DNA of 64,000 bases from an uncultured Monoglobus sp. (GTDB lineage Bacteria > Bacillota > Clostridia > Monoglobales > Monoglobaceae), in assembly GCA_947585115.1 (NCBI GenBank), contig CANPWW010000001.1, positions 1 to 64,000 of the forward strand, given 5' to 3'. The notes beneath the pieces are model-generated. The model was not told the DNA's origin. It was given only the letters and a program-made list of their open reading frames with translations, and did no database searches. Shown here in pieces: positions 25,742-35,280 of the stretch (the first letter of the stretch is position 1; every line of letters starts with the position of its first letter). A program made the position numbers and the translations under genes.

Positions 25742-26179
25742 ATGAAAAGAATTTATGTTAATGAGGAATGGTGCCTCGGCTGCCATTTGTGTGAGTACCA
25801 ATGCGCTTTTGCGAACTCCGGAATGGACGATATGGTCAAGGCCTTAAAGGGCAAGACCATCCATCCGAGGATACAGGTCGAGGGCGACAACAAGATAAGC
25901 TTCGCGGTCAACTGCCGCCACTGCTCCGACGCCCGCTGCGTCAAGGGCTGCATTTCGGGCGCCCTGTCCCGCGACAAGGACGGAGTCGTGGTGATAGACA
26001 CCGACAAGTGCGTGGGCTGTTTCACCTGCATACTGTCCTGTCCCTACGGCGCGATAATGCCGTCGAGCGATCATTCGGTCGTGCAGAAGTGCCAGCTTTG
26101 CATGGACAACGCGTCGGGAGAACCGGCCTGCGTCAAGGGCTGCCCCAACAGAGCGATAGTATATGAGGAAAGGATTTAG
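25742..26179 (+). CDS. 4Fe-4S dicluster ferredoxin (glutamate synthase-associated)
   Basis: CLGCHLCEYQC, CRHCSDARCVKGC, CVGCFTCILSCPYGAI, CQLC...CVKGCP. Confidence 0.92.
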   Translation: MKRIYVNEEWCLGCHLCEYQCAFANSGMDDMVKALKGKTIHPRIQVEGDNKISFAVNCRHCSDARCVKGCISGALSRDKDGVVVIDTDKCVGCFTCILSCPYGAIMPSSDHSVVQKCQLCMDNASGEPACVKGCPNRAIVYEERI

Positions 26180-26188
26180 GGTGATATT

Positions 26189-27427
26189 ATGAAATATGAT
26201 TACTTGATAATCGGTAACTCTATCGCCGCTGTCGGCTGCATCGAGGGCATAAGGGAGAACGACACCGAGGGCAGTATCTGCGTTGTTACCGATGAGAATT
26301 ACAGAGTTTACGGACGGCCGCTGATCTCCTACTATCTGTGGAACAAGACCACCGAGAAAAAGATGCTGAGCTACAGGCCGGATAATTTTTATAAGAAAAA
26401 CGATGTCGAGCTTATGCTTGGCACAAGGGCCGAGAAGATAAACCCCGAAAAGAAAACGGTCAGCATCAGCGGCGGCCGCGAGATCGGCTACGGAAAGCTG
26501 CTGATCGCCGCGGGCTCATCGCCGTTTGTGCCGCCCATGAAAGGCCTCGACGGCGTGGAAAAGAAATTCAGCTTTATGACGCTGGACGACGCCAAGGCTC
26601 TGGCGGAAGCGATAGACAAAGACAGCCGCGTGCTGATAGTCGGCGCCGGTCTTATCGGCCTCAAGTGCGCCGAGGGCATAAGCGACCGCGCGGGCAGCTT
26701 GACCGTTGTCGATCTGGCGAACAGGATACTTCCGAGCATTCTGGACGAAAAGGGCTCCGCCATAGTGCAGAAGCACATCGAGCGCCGCGGCGTTAAGTTT
26801 TACTTAAACGACAGCGTGGCCGAGTTTAAAGACGGAACGGCGACGCTTTCAAGCGGTAAAAAGATAGAGTACGACGCGGTGGTTATCGCGGTGGGCGTTC
26901 GGCCCAACACCGCTCTCGCGGCCGACGCGGGCGGCGAGGTGAACCGCGGTATCGCCACCGACTTAAAGTGCGTGACCACGATCCCCGACGTGTATGCCGC
27001 CGGCGACTGCGCTGAGTGCCTAAACAGCATAACGGGCAAAAGCCAGGTGCTGGCGCTGCTGCCGAACGCCTATATGATGGGGCACGCGGCGGGCGTCAAT
27101 ATGAGCGGCGGCGAGGAATTATACGACGACGCCATTCCGATGAACGCCATCGGCTTCTGGGGCCTGCATATCATAACCGCGGGCGACTATGAGGGTGAGG
27201 CTTATGTGAAGCGCGAGGGGACCAAGTATAAAAAGCTGGTTACAGCGAACAATAACCTGCGCGGCTTCATACTGATCGACGATATCGAAAGGGCCGGGAT
27301 CTACACCCGTCTGGTGCGCGAAAAGACGCCGCTTGACGAGATAGATTTCGAGGCGATAAAAGAGAGACCGCAGGAAATGGCGTTCTCAAGAGCGGTCAGA
27401 AAAGACGACTTAGGAGGTGTCAAGTAA
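26189..27427 (+). CDS. FAD-dependent pyridine nucleotide-disulfide oxidoreductase
   Basis: YLIIGNSIAAVGCIEGIRE, RVLIVGAGLIGLKCAEGI, VYAAGDCAE; NADH-rubredoxin/nitrite reductase-like. Confidence 0.92.
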   Translation: MKYDYLIIGNSIAAVGCIEGIRENDTEGSICVVTDENYRVYGRPLISYYLWNKTTEKKMLSYRPDNFYKKNDVELMLGTRAEKINPEKKTVSISGGREIGYGKLLIAAGSSPFVPPMKGLDGVEKKFSFMTLDDAKALAEAIDKDSRVLIVGAGLIGLKCAEGISDRAGSLTVVDLANRILPSILDEKGSAIVQKHIERRGVKFYLNDSVAEFKDGTATLSSGKKIEYDAVVIAVGVRPNTALAADAGGEVNRGIATDLKCVTTIPDVYAAGDCAECLNSITGKSQVLALLPNAYMMGHAAGVNMSGGEELYDDAIPMNAIGFWGLHIITAGDYEGEAYVKREGTKYKKLVTANNNLRGFILIDDIERAGIYTRLVREKTPLDEIDFEAIKERPQEMAFSRAVRKDDLGGVK

Positions 27428-28152
27428 TGAAGATAAACGCGGGACTCACATACTATGATGAGATAAACAAAAAGATCCGCGCCACACGCGACAAAAAAGT
27501 CGAGGTGGACAACTGCCTGGGTCAGAGATATATCGGCTGCGGAATTTCCGGCAAGGAGCTTGTGGTAAACGGCACGCCCGGCAACGCGCTGGGAGCCTAC
27601 CTAAACGGCGGCACCGTGACGGTCTACGGCAACGCGCAGGACGCCACCGGAGACACCATGAACGACGGCGTGATCTCGATTCACGGCTCGTCGGGCGACG
27701 CCACGGGCTACGCCATGCGCGGCGGCAAGATCTTCGTGCAGGGTGACGCGGGCTACCGCGCGGGCATCCACATGAAGGCGTACAAGGATAAGGTGCCGGT
27801 GCTGGTGATCGGCGGCAAGGCCGGAAGCTTTCTCGGAGAGTACCAGGCGGGCGGATATATAATCGTGCTGGGTCTGGGACACGACGACAGAAAGACGGTT
27901 GTCGAAAGATTCTGCGCCACGGGCATGCACGGCGGCAAGATATTCCTGCGCTGCGAGGAGCTGCCGTTTGACATTCCGCCCCAGGTCAATGCGCGCAAGG
28001 CCGAAAAGGCCGACCTTGACGAGATAGAAGGCTACATCGACGAGTATATAGAAATGTTCGGCGGCGACAAGGCGATAATTATGAAGAAAAACTTTTTCGT
28101 CCTGACCCCCGACAGCAAGAACCAGTATAAGCAGATATATACGGCATGCTGA
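27427..28152 (+). CDS. Glutamate synthase GXGXG-domain subunit
   Basis: GCGISGKELVVNGTPGNALGAYLNGGTVTVYGNAQDATGDTMNDGVISIHGSSGDATGYAMRGGKIFVQGDAGYRAGIHMK. Confidence 0.92.
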   Translation: MKINAGLTYYDEINKKIRATRDKKVEVDNCLGQRYIGCGISGKELVVNGTPGNALGAYLNGGTVTVYGNAQDATGDTMNDGVISIHGSSGDATGYAMRGGKIFVQGDAGYRAGIHMKAYKDKVPVLVIGGKAGSFLGEYQAGGYIIVLGLGHDDRKTVVERFCATGMHGGKIFLRCEELPFDIPPQVNARKAEKADLDEIEGYIDEYIEMFGGDKAIIMKKNFFVLTPDSKNQYKQIYTAC

Positions 28153-28335
28153 CGTCGCGTCACGCCTCTTGGCTCGTTCCGACGCAAGCGTCGGAAGCTT
28201 CGCCTTGCCGGCGGACGCTCCTCTTTCCCACAAAGCGCACTCCGTTGGCGCTTTGCGGGAGTAGGGGCGGATATTATCCGCCCATCTGCCTCCTCCTGGG
28301 AGGAGGTGTCAGGCGAAGCCTGACGGAGGTGGGAA
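28150..28335. repeat. Compound palindromic intergenic repeat island
   Basis: CCGACGCAAGCGTCGG; CAAAGCGCactccgttgGCGCTTTG; GTAGGGGCGGATATTATCCGCCC; CCTCCTCCTGGGAGGAGG; TCAGGCGAAGCCTGACGGAGGTGGGA. Confidence 0.75.
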
Positions 28336-28338
28336 CGT

Positions 28339-28409
28339 AGTGATTAGCGATTAGAGAATAGCGAATACGCGGGAATAATTCGGCAGATTTCTTTGCCGTG
28401 TTCCCGCGT
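28339..28409 (+). repeat. Period-7 array plus hairpin element (copy 3)
   Basis: AGTGATT AGCGATT AGAGAAT AGCGAAT ACGCGGGAATAATTCGGCA...TGCCGTGTTCCCGCGT. Confidence 0.8.
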
Positions 28410-28644
28410 TTGTTTTGTATGATCCTGTAGGGGCGGATATTATCCGCCCGCTTTGCGTACTGTCCGAAATAAAATGATCCCTCAGGTTTCACTATGACAA
28501 ATTGTCGTCGAAATTGTTAAAAATGTTTTTAATTTATATTTTAACTTGTAAAAGTTTCCAAAATGTGTATTGCACTTTTATTTAATTCATTGTATAATTA
28601 AGATAAAAGTAATCCTTGTTTGTTAATAAAGAAGGTAAATTTCA

Positions 28645-29280
28645 ATGAAAAAGATAAATGTATTTGATTATATACCGGGATTCCGCAGCCGCAAAATCTG
28701 GAAAATGGTCATAGCGGTAATATACTATATAAGTTGTTTTACCGCAATTTCCACTATGAGTTTTGCCGATTTTTTGGGTATGTTTTCATTGCCTTTTATT
28801 ATTTTCGGCATAACGGGAGCGATAAAAAGAAAATCTTTTATAAACTTAATAATCGGCGTTGCGGCAATCGCGGTATTCGCGGCATCTGTGCATTTTGCGC
28901 CGCCGAAAACGGAACCGATAAATGAGGCGGCGTTGTCCGCGGCCGCATCTGCGTCGACAGCCGCGCCCATTGCGGAGCCGACTCCAAAACCGACAGCCGC
29001 GCCCACTGCGGAGCCGACTCCAAAACCGACAGCCGCGCCTACTGCGGCGCCGACAATGCCGCCTGCCGCTGCGCCGGTTAACGGCGCGGTTGATGACAGC
29101 GCGGCTCAAACGCGCAGTATGCCGGGCAACGATGATTCCGAATATATTGTTTACAGAGGAAAAACAGGAGACAAATATCATAGAGCGAGCTGCCGAACGT
29201 TAAAAGGCGGCGGAATCCCAATAACCTTAGAGGAAGCAAAGAGCCAAGGACGTCAAGCGTGTAAAATTTGTAATCCGTAA
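28645..29280 (+). CDS. Membrane protein with Pro/Thr/Ala repeat linker and C-terminal Cys motif domain
   Basis: N-terminal TM segments, TAAPTAEPTPKP repeats (36-bp DNA repeats from 28961), C-terminal YRGKTGDKYHRASCRTLKGGGIPITLEEAKSQGRQACKICNP motif seen in secreted nuclease-associated proteins. Confidence 0.6.
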   Translation: MKKINVFDYIPGFRSRKIWKMVIAVIYYISCFTAISTMSFADFLGMFSLPFIIFGITGAIKRKSFINLIIGVAAIAVFAASVHFAPPKTEPINEAALSAAASASTAAPIAEPTPKPTAAPTAEPTPKPTAAPTAAPTMPPAAAPVNGAVDDSAAQTRSMPGNDDSEYIVYRGKTGDKYHRASCRTLKGGGIPITLEEAKSQGRQACKICNP

Positions 29281-29320
29281 AATAAATTTAAAAATAAAAT
29301 ATATAAAGGAGTTAGTAGGA

Positions 29321-29695
29321 ATGATTGATTTCAAAAACGGTGAATTTTTTAAACTGAAAAAGGTCGCAAACGATATGGTAGGATCAAATTTAACGGCGCT
29401 TCTCCTGCCGGACGAACGAATAATCGGCACATACAAAGGTATTCGTGATTATGTTGTTTTTACGGATCGGCGCTTTATTTCCGTGAATGTCCAAGGTATT
29501 ACCGGAAAAAAGCAGGACTTCACATCAATGCCATATAAAAAAGTTAGTGTGTTTTCGGTAGAAACATCGGGTACATTCGATTTGGACAGCGAGCTTGAAA
29601 TGTATTTCAGCGGCGTAGGAAAAGTTAAATTTGAGTTTACCGGCAAATCCGACATAATTGAAATCGGTAAATTGATAAGCCAATATGTATTATAA
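29321..29695 (+). CDS. PH-domain (bPH) protein
   Basis: LLPDERIIGTYKGIRDYVVFTDRRFISVNVQGITGKKQDFTSMPYKKVSVFSVETSGTFDLDSELEMY. Confidence 0.8.
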   Translation: MIDFKNGEFFKLKKVANDMVGSNLTALLLPDERIIGTYKGIRDYVVFTDRRFISVNVQGITGKKQDFTSMPYKKVSVFSVETSGTFDLDSELEMYFSGVGKVKFEFTGKSDIIEIGKLISQYVL

Positions 29696-29764
29696 GTTTT
29701 GTGCTTAAATATTTTTCCGCATACAGATGATTTTATCAATGGAATCGACATAGGTATTAATAAT

Positions 29765-29905
29765 TTGACGTAGGAGCGGGCGGCCGAGGTCGTCCGCCCC
29801 TATTTGCTAATCACTTAATTCCCACCTCCGTCTTTCCGCCAAAGGCGGAAATCCACCTCCTCCCGGGAGGAGGCAGAAACAGACGCTCCGCTCGGCGGGG
29901 CTTTT
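29765..29905. repeat. Composite palindromic intergenic repeat
   Basis: GGGCGGccgaggtcgtCCGCCC; CCCACCTCCGTCtttccgccaaaggcggaaatCCACCTCCTCCCGGGAGGAGG. Confidence 0.65.
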
Positions 29906-29969
29906 TTATTGCATAAAATTAGTTTGCGGCGCATAGGATTAAGCAGGAAAAATTCGGGAGGTGCGGAAG

Positions 29970-30254
29970 ATGGAGAATATCGAGGCGGGGGCGAAACACA
30001 CCGTGGTGATCGAGGATAGGAGCAGGATAAAGATCAACCGCGTGGAGGACGTTGAGAGCTTCAACGAGGAAAAGGCGGTGGTGTATACCGCGATGGGGGT
30101 CATGGTGGTGACCGGATATAATTTCAAGGTCAGCAAGCTGAACGTGGACGACGGTCAGCTTATAATCGACGGCGAGGTCGACAAGATCGAGTACACCGAG
30201 GCCGCGGGCGGCCAAGAGCAGAGCGGTGGATTTTTCGGCAGGCTGTTCAGGTAG
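29970..30254 (+). CDS. yabP: Sporulation protein YabP
   Basis: HTVVIEDRSRIKINRVEDVESFNEEKAVVYTAMGVMVVTGYNFKVSKLNVDDGQLIIDGEVDKIEY. Confidence 0.9.
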   Translation: MENIEAGAKHTVVIEDRSRIKINRVEDVESFNEEKAVVYTAMGVMVVTGYNFKVSKLNVDDGQLIIDGEVDKIEYTEAAGGQEQSGGFFGRLFR

Positions 30255-30283
30255 ACCGCGTATTATTTACGGAGGATAAAGCT

Positions 30284-30772
30284 ATGGATAAATTTACAGA
30301 CGCGAATGAGATCGCTTATTTTTTGGAATCTATGGGATGCGGCGCGCTTTTCGCGGCGGCTTATGACTTTCTGCGGGCGCGCAGGAGGGAGAAAAAAGTC
30401 AAAGCCTTTTTTGTGTACCTCGAGGATATCGCGTGCCTCGCCGCGCTGGGACTTCTGGCGTACGCGCTCGCGTTCCGCGAGAATGTCGGGATCATACGCT
30501 GGTACGGGATATTGGGTCTCGGTCTCGGCGCGCTGCTTTTGAAGCTGGCGCTGGGCGACCGGCTGATGCGCTTTTTCGGAAAGGTCTACCGTGTTTTTAC
30601 GCGTATCATGTGTTTTATAGCCAAGATCCTGCTTTTTCCCATTCGCCTGATCTCAAAGCTGATAAGGCGCCCCATAAGCGTGGTCGTGTGGCACTCGCGG
30701 GAGGGCTCGCGCGAGATAGCCGATATATGGCGGATGCTTAAAATCAGGATTTCAAACAGGCTGCGCTCATAG
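30284..30772 (+). CDS. yabQ: Spore cortex biosynthesis protein YabQ
   Basis: Membrane protein directly after yabP; GALFAAAYDFLRARRREKKVKAFFVYLEDIACLAALGLLAYALAF. Confidence 0.85.
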   Translation: MDKFTDANEIAYFLESMGCGALFAAAYDFLRARRREKKVKAFFVYLEDIACLAALGLLAYALAFRENVGIIRWYGILGLGLGALLLKLALGDRLMRFFGKVYRVFTRIMCFIAKILLFPIRLISKLIRRPISVVVWHSREGSREIADIWRMLKIRISNRLRS

Positions 30773-30918
30773 CAAAAAATTATTAAATTAAGACAAAATT
30801 TTCATTAATTTTGATTGACAAAGAGCGCGAGGTATTATATAATACAATATATAATGTGATAAATATGTACATATTGTATCATGTTGTATCTCAAATTTTT
30901 CGCGGCAGGTGGCCTGAT

Positions 30919-31290
30919 ATGAGAAGCATAACAAGAAACACAGGAAAAAGACGCTCCACCAATGTCAGAGACAGGGCGGCACGCACGATCAAAAAAACCG
31001 GAAAGGTTAAAATAAATTTCAAGAGGCTTGCGCTGAGCCTGTTTGTTTTGGTATTCTGCGTGTATTTTGTCTGCACCGTGATAAGCCAGCAGGCGGTTTT
31101 AAGCCGCAAGAATGACGAGATACAAAGCATTAACGAGCAGATCGAGACCGCGTCTCGCGAGACGGAGCGCCTAAACGGCGAGCTTGAGAGCGTCAACGAC
31201 CCGGAGTATATGGAGCGTATGGCGCGCGAGAAGCTCGGACTTGTCGCTCCCAACGAGCGGGTGTATATCGATTTGAGCGGCAGCAACTGA
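30919..31290 (+). CDS. divIC: Septum formation initiator (DivIC/FtsB family)
   Basis: Single TM followed by coiled coil and YMERMAREKLGLVAPNERVYIDL; yabP-yabQ-divIC synteny. ORF extends to 30811. Confidence 0.85.
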   Translation: MRSITRNTGKRRSTNVRDRAARTIKKTGKVKINFKRLALSLFVLVFCVYFVCTVISQQAVLSRKNDEIQSINEQIETASRETERLNGELESVNDPEYMERMAREKLGLVAPNERVYIDLSGSN

Positions 31291-31353
31291 TTTCGGAAAT
31301 AATTAATTAACATATCGGGAAGCGCTGGCTTCCGGAAGGGAACAAAACATAAT

Positions 31354-31806
31354 ATGCAAATTGAAGAAGGAACGGTACTCGATGCGAGAATTACCGGTAT
31401 TACGTCTTTTGGCGCGTTTGCCGATCTCGGAGAGGGAAAATCAGGTCTTATTCATATTTCCGAAATTGCCCCGACGTACGTCGAGGATGTGAACGACCAT
31501 TTGAAAAAGGGCCAAAAGGTCAGAGTCAAGGTCATTGCCGTTCAAGGTGACAAAATCAGTCTTTCGATCAAGCGCGTTGAGCAGGATCAGCAGAGAAAGC
31601 CGCGCCGAAGCAAAAAGGAGAAGACGGCCAAAAGACCGTCTCACAAGCTGACTCAGCCTCCCGAGGAGTTTGAGTTCGCGAAACGCGGCGATCTCAGTTT
31701 TGACGATATGCTTCAAAAATTCAAACGCGACAGCGACGAAAAATTCCAGGATCTGAAGCGCAGCAACGACAACAAGCGCAGCGGAGGCTACAAGAGAGCG
31801 TATTAA
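31354..31806 (+). CDS. S1 RNA-binding domain protein (YabR-like)
   Basis: EEGTVLDARITGITSFGAFADLGEGKSGLIHISEIAPTYVEDVNDHLKKGQKVRVKVI; downstream of divIC. Confidence 0.9.
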   Translation: MQIEEGTVLDARITGITSFGAFADLGEGKSGLIHISEIAPTYVEDVNDHLKKGQKVRVKVIAVQGDKISLSIKRVEQDQQRKPRRSKKEKTAKRPSHKLTQPPEEFEFAKRGDLSFDDMLQKFKRDSDEKFQDLKRSNDNKRSGGYKRAY

Positions 31807-31875
31807 AAATCACGAATCGGGACATGCTATCTTTTGAAAGGAACGCGGCTTGTTTCGCGCATTGTGGGTGATATT

Positions 31876-32316
31876 ATGACAAGTGCCTGTATTTTTTGGG
31901 TGATCGCGGCGGTGGTTTTCGGTATCATCGAGGGCGCCACTGTGGCTCTCGTCACGATATGGTTCGCGCTTGGAGCCGTGGCGGCGGCAGTTGCCGCGCA
32001 GCTCGGGTTTTCTCCCGTGGCGCAGGTGGGTACCTTTGTTATTGTGTCGGCGCTGTTTTTGTGCGTCACCCGTCCCGTTTTGAAAAAGATCGCGGTAAAA
32101 GACCCGCAAAAGACTAACGCCGACAGATTTATAGGAGGGATCGGTATCGTGACCGAGCAAATAGACGGAATAAACTCGTCGGGTCAGGTCAAGGTCGGAG
32201 GCAGCGTTTGGTCCGCGGTTTCCGAAAGCGGCGTGATTGAGAAGGGCGAAAAGGTCGAGGTCATACGTATATCCGGCGTAAGGCTGGTCGTCCGCCCGGC
32301 GGAGCGCGGCGGGTAA
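31876..32316 (+). CDS. NfeD family protein
   Basis: Membrane helices then IGGIGIVTEQIDGINSSGQVKVGGSVWSAVSESGVIEKGEKVEVIRISGVRLVVRP (NfeD C-terminal OB fold). Confidence 0.88.
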   Translation: MTSACIFWVIAAVVFGIIEGATVALVTIWFALGAVAAAVAAQLGFSPVAQVGTFVIVSALFLCVTRPVLKKIAVKDPQKTNADRFIGGIGIVTEQIDGINSSGQVKVGGSVWSAVSESGVIEKGEKVEVIRISGVRLVVRPAERGG

Positions 32317-32363
32317 GCGCCGTTCGGTGCCATATAGGATTACATAAAGGAGCGTGCGTCTGT

Positions 32364-33299
32364 ATGGAAGTATTTATCATAGTTTTAATCGCGCTGATTA
32401 TCGTTTTGGTGGCGGCGAATATAAAAATCGTTCCGCAGGCCAAGGCGTATGTTATTGAGCGCCTGGGCGCCTACAGCGCCACATGGAGCACCGGTCTGCA
32501 TGTGAAGATCCCGCTCATAGAGCGGATCTCGAACCGGGTGACGCTTAAAGAGCAGGTGGTGGACTTTCCGCCACAGCCCGTTATCACCAAGGACAACGTC
32601 ACGATGCAGATAGACACGGTCGTGTATTATCAGATAACCGACCCCAAGCTCTATACCTACGGCGTGGAACTGCCGATGGCGGCGATCGAGAATCTTACCG
32701 CCACGACGCTCAGAAACATAATCGGCGATATGGAGCTTGACGAAAGCTTGACGTCAAGAGACGTTATAAACACAAAAATGCGTTCTATTCTCGACGAGGC
32801 CACAGACCCGTGGGGCATCAAGGTGAACCGTGTCGAGCTTAAGAATATAATTCCGCCGGCGGGTATCCGCGAGGCGATGGAGAAGCAGATGAAAGCGGAG
32901 CGCGAGCGCCGCGAATCGATCCTCCGCGCCGAGGGTGAAAAGAAGTCGGCGATCCTTGTGGCCGAGGGCGAGAAGGAGTCCAGGATACTGGAGGCGGAGG
33001 CCGAGAAGGCCTCGCAGATACTTCGTGCCGAGGCGGACAAGGAGGCGGCCATTCGAATCGCGGAAGGCGAGGCGGAGGCCATCAGAAATGTGCAGCGGGC
33101 AACCGCGGACGGTATCAAAATGCTCAACGAGGCTATGCCCTCAAAGCAGGTGCTGACCATAAAGAGCCTTGAGGCCTTTGAAAAGGCCGCGGACGGCAAG
33201 GCCACCAAAATTATCCTGCCGTCGGAGATTCAGGGCATAGCGGGGCTTGCGGCATCGCTCAAAGAGGTGCTGTCAGACGACGGCGCGAAAAACAATTAA
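32364..33299 (+). CDS. SPFH/Band 7 (stomatin-like) protein
   Basis: NIKIVPQAKAYVIERLGAYSATWSTGLHVKIPLIERISNRVTLKEQVVDFPPQPVITKDNVTMQIDTVVYYQITDPKLYTYGV. Confidence 0.95.
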   Translation: MEVFIIVLIALIIVLVAANIKIVPQAKAYVIERLGAYSATWSTGLHVKIPLIERISNRVTLKEQVVDFPPQPVITKDNVTMQIDTVVYYQITDPKLYTYGVELPMAAIENLTATTLRNIIGDMELDESLTSRDVINTKMRSILDEATDPWGIKVNRVELKNIIPPAGIREAMEKQMKAERERRESILRAEGEKKSAILVAEGEKESRILEAEAEKASQILRAEADKEAAIRIAEGEAEAIRNVQRATADGIKMLNEAMPSKQVLTIKSLEAFEKAADGKATKIILPSEIQGIAGLAASLKEVLSDDGAKNN

Positions 33300-33334
33300 A
33301 TCTTAATCAAACGAAAACAGGAGGAAATTAACGT

Positions 33335-34072
33335 ATGTCGGGACATTCGAAATGGGCAACTATTAAGAGAAAGAAAGGCGCTATCGACGCCAAGAGAGGC
33401 AAGATATTCACCAAGATAGGCCGCGAGCTTATGGTGGCGGTCAAGGAGGGCGGCCCCGATCCGGGCTCGAACTCAAAGCTGCGCGACGTTATCGCCAAGG
33501 CAAAGGCCAACAATATGCCCAACGATAATATACAGAGAAGCATCAAAAAGGCGGCGGGCGAGGGCAGCGCCGACAACTACATGAACATGATATACGAGGG
33601 CTACGGCCCCAGCGGTATCGCGGTCATGGTCGAGACCCTCAGCGACAACAAAAACAGGACCGCTGCCGACCTGAGACATTATTTTGACAAAAACGGCGGG
33701 AACCTGGGTCAGAACGGCTGCGTGAGCTTTATGTTCGACCACAAGGGTCTGATTGTCATTGAAAAGGCGGACGGCGTCGATGAGGACACTCTCATGATGG
33801 ACGCTCTTGACGCGGGCGCCGAGGACTTCAACGTTGAGGACGAGTGCTACGAGATACTCACCGCCCCCGAGGCGCTGGGCTCCACCCGCGAGGCTCTCGA
33901 GGAAAAGGGTTATACATTTGCCCAGGCGGAGGTCAACTACATACCTCAGACAACGACCGAGCTGACAAACCCCGAGGATATCGCCAAAATGGAAAAGCTG
34001 ATCGACATGCTCGAGGAAAACGACGACGTTCAGAACGTTTATCACAATTGGGACATGCCCGACGAGGAATAG
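33335..34072 (+). CDS. YebC/PmpR family transcriptional/translational regulator
   Basis: [55 protein letters not shown]. Confidence 0.95.
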   Translation: MSGHSKWATIKRKKGAIDAKRGKIFTKIGRELMVAVKEGGPDPGSNSKLRDVIAKAKANNMPNDNIQRSIKKAAGEGSADNYMNMIYEGYGPSGIAVMVETLSDNKNRTAADLRHYFDKNGGNLGQNGCVSFMFDHKGLIVIEKADGVDEDTLMMDALDAGAEDFNVEDECYEILTAPEALGSTREALEEKGYTFAQAEVNYIPQTTTELTNPEDIAKMEKLIDMLEENDDVQNVYHNWDMPDEE

Positions 34073-34170
34073 TGAATTTAAGCGACCGCGGCTTGCATTG
34101 AGACGGCTCTTTGTGCGCCGCGGTCTGTTATTTGATAAATATTATCGATTGTTTTGGAGGCGGCGATCAA

Positions 34171-35280
34171 ATGGCGAAAATTCTGCATATTGCCGATTTG
34201 CATCTTGACGCGCCCCACACCGCGCGTTTGAGCGTGGAACGGGCTGCGCTGCGCAGGAGCGAGCAGCTGGAGACTTTTTCGAGAATTATGGACACCGCCG
34301 CCGAAAACGCGGACGTTGTGCTGATTTCCGGGGATCTGTTCGACGGCGAAAACGCGCGCCGCGAGACCTTGAGCGTCGTGCGCCGCAGGTTTGAGGCGCT
34401 GGGCGATATTCCCGTTTTTATCAGTCCGGGCAATCATGACCCGTATCCGGTGTATCAAAGGCTTGGCCTGAGCGAAAACGTTGTCGTTTTTCCGCCCGAG
34501 GGCGGCGCCTGCGATATCGAAAGGCTCGGGATCAGGGTGTGCGGCGCGGGTTTTGCATCAAGATACGAAAAGCCTGCCGCGGCTCCGCTTGAGTTTGAAA
34601 AGAGCGAGGCTCTCGCGAATATCCTGCTGATCCACGGCGATATAAGCGGAGCGCCCGGCTCGGAGCGGTACAATCCGCTGAGCGGCGGCGACTTTGACGG
34701 TTTTGACTATGCGGCGCTGGGCCATATACACAGCCACGGCGGAATATGCGGGACCGAGAGCGGCGCCAAATGGGCGTATCCGGGAATACCCGAGCCCGGC
34801 GGATTCGATGAGGGCTTTGGCGGCGGCTACATAATCGGCGATATAGAGCGCGGCAGGGTCGAGCTTAAACACGTGAGGTCGGCCAAGCGCGGATATGTTG
34901 ATATTGAGCTGGATTTTCCGAAAGGCGTTTCGGACAACGAGGCAGTGATAGAAAAGGCGTCCCGGAAAATCGCGGAGTTCGGCGAGGGCAATATCGTCAG
35001 AATAAGCTTGATCGGCAGAACAGAAAAGGGGTTCAGCCCCGACGCGGCCCTTATAGCGGAGCGTTTAAAGCCGATCTGCTTTCACGCCGAAGTGATCGAC
35101 CGAACGCGAAGGCATCTCGATCTGAGCGCGGACGACGGCGACCGAAGCCTGCGCGCGGTATACATAAGGCACATGAGAAAGATAGCCGAAAATTATTCCG
35201 AGGGCAGCCGCGAGCGGAGATTAGCCGACAGGGCGCTGCGCTTGGGTCTCGAGGCGATGGAAGGCGGCCCGATGATATGA
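34171..35280 (+). CDS. Metallophosphoesterase (YhaO/SbcD-like DNA repair exonuclease)
   Basis: MAKILHIADLHLDAP...VVLISGDLFDGENARRE...FISPGNHDPYP...ALGHIHSHG. ORF from 34111; likely start 34171. Confidence 0.9.
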   Translation: MAKILHIADLHLDAPHTARLSVERAALRRSEQLETFSRIMDTAAENADVVLISGDLFDGENARRETLSVVRRRFEALGDIPVFISPGNHDPYPVYQRLGLSENVVVFPPEGGACDIERLGIRVCGAGFASRYEKPAAAPLEFEKSEALANILLIHGDISGAPGSERYNPLSGGDFDGFDYAALGHIHSHGGICGTESGAKWAYPGIPEPGGFDEGFGGGYIIGDIERGRVELKHVRSAKRGYVDIELDFPKGVSDNEAVIEKASRKIAEFGEGNIVRISLIGRTEKGFSPDAALIAERLKPICFHAEVIDRTRRHLDLSADDGDRSLRAVYIRHMRKIAENYSEGSRERRLADRALRLGLEAMEGGPMI

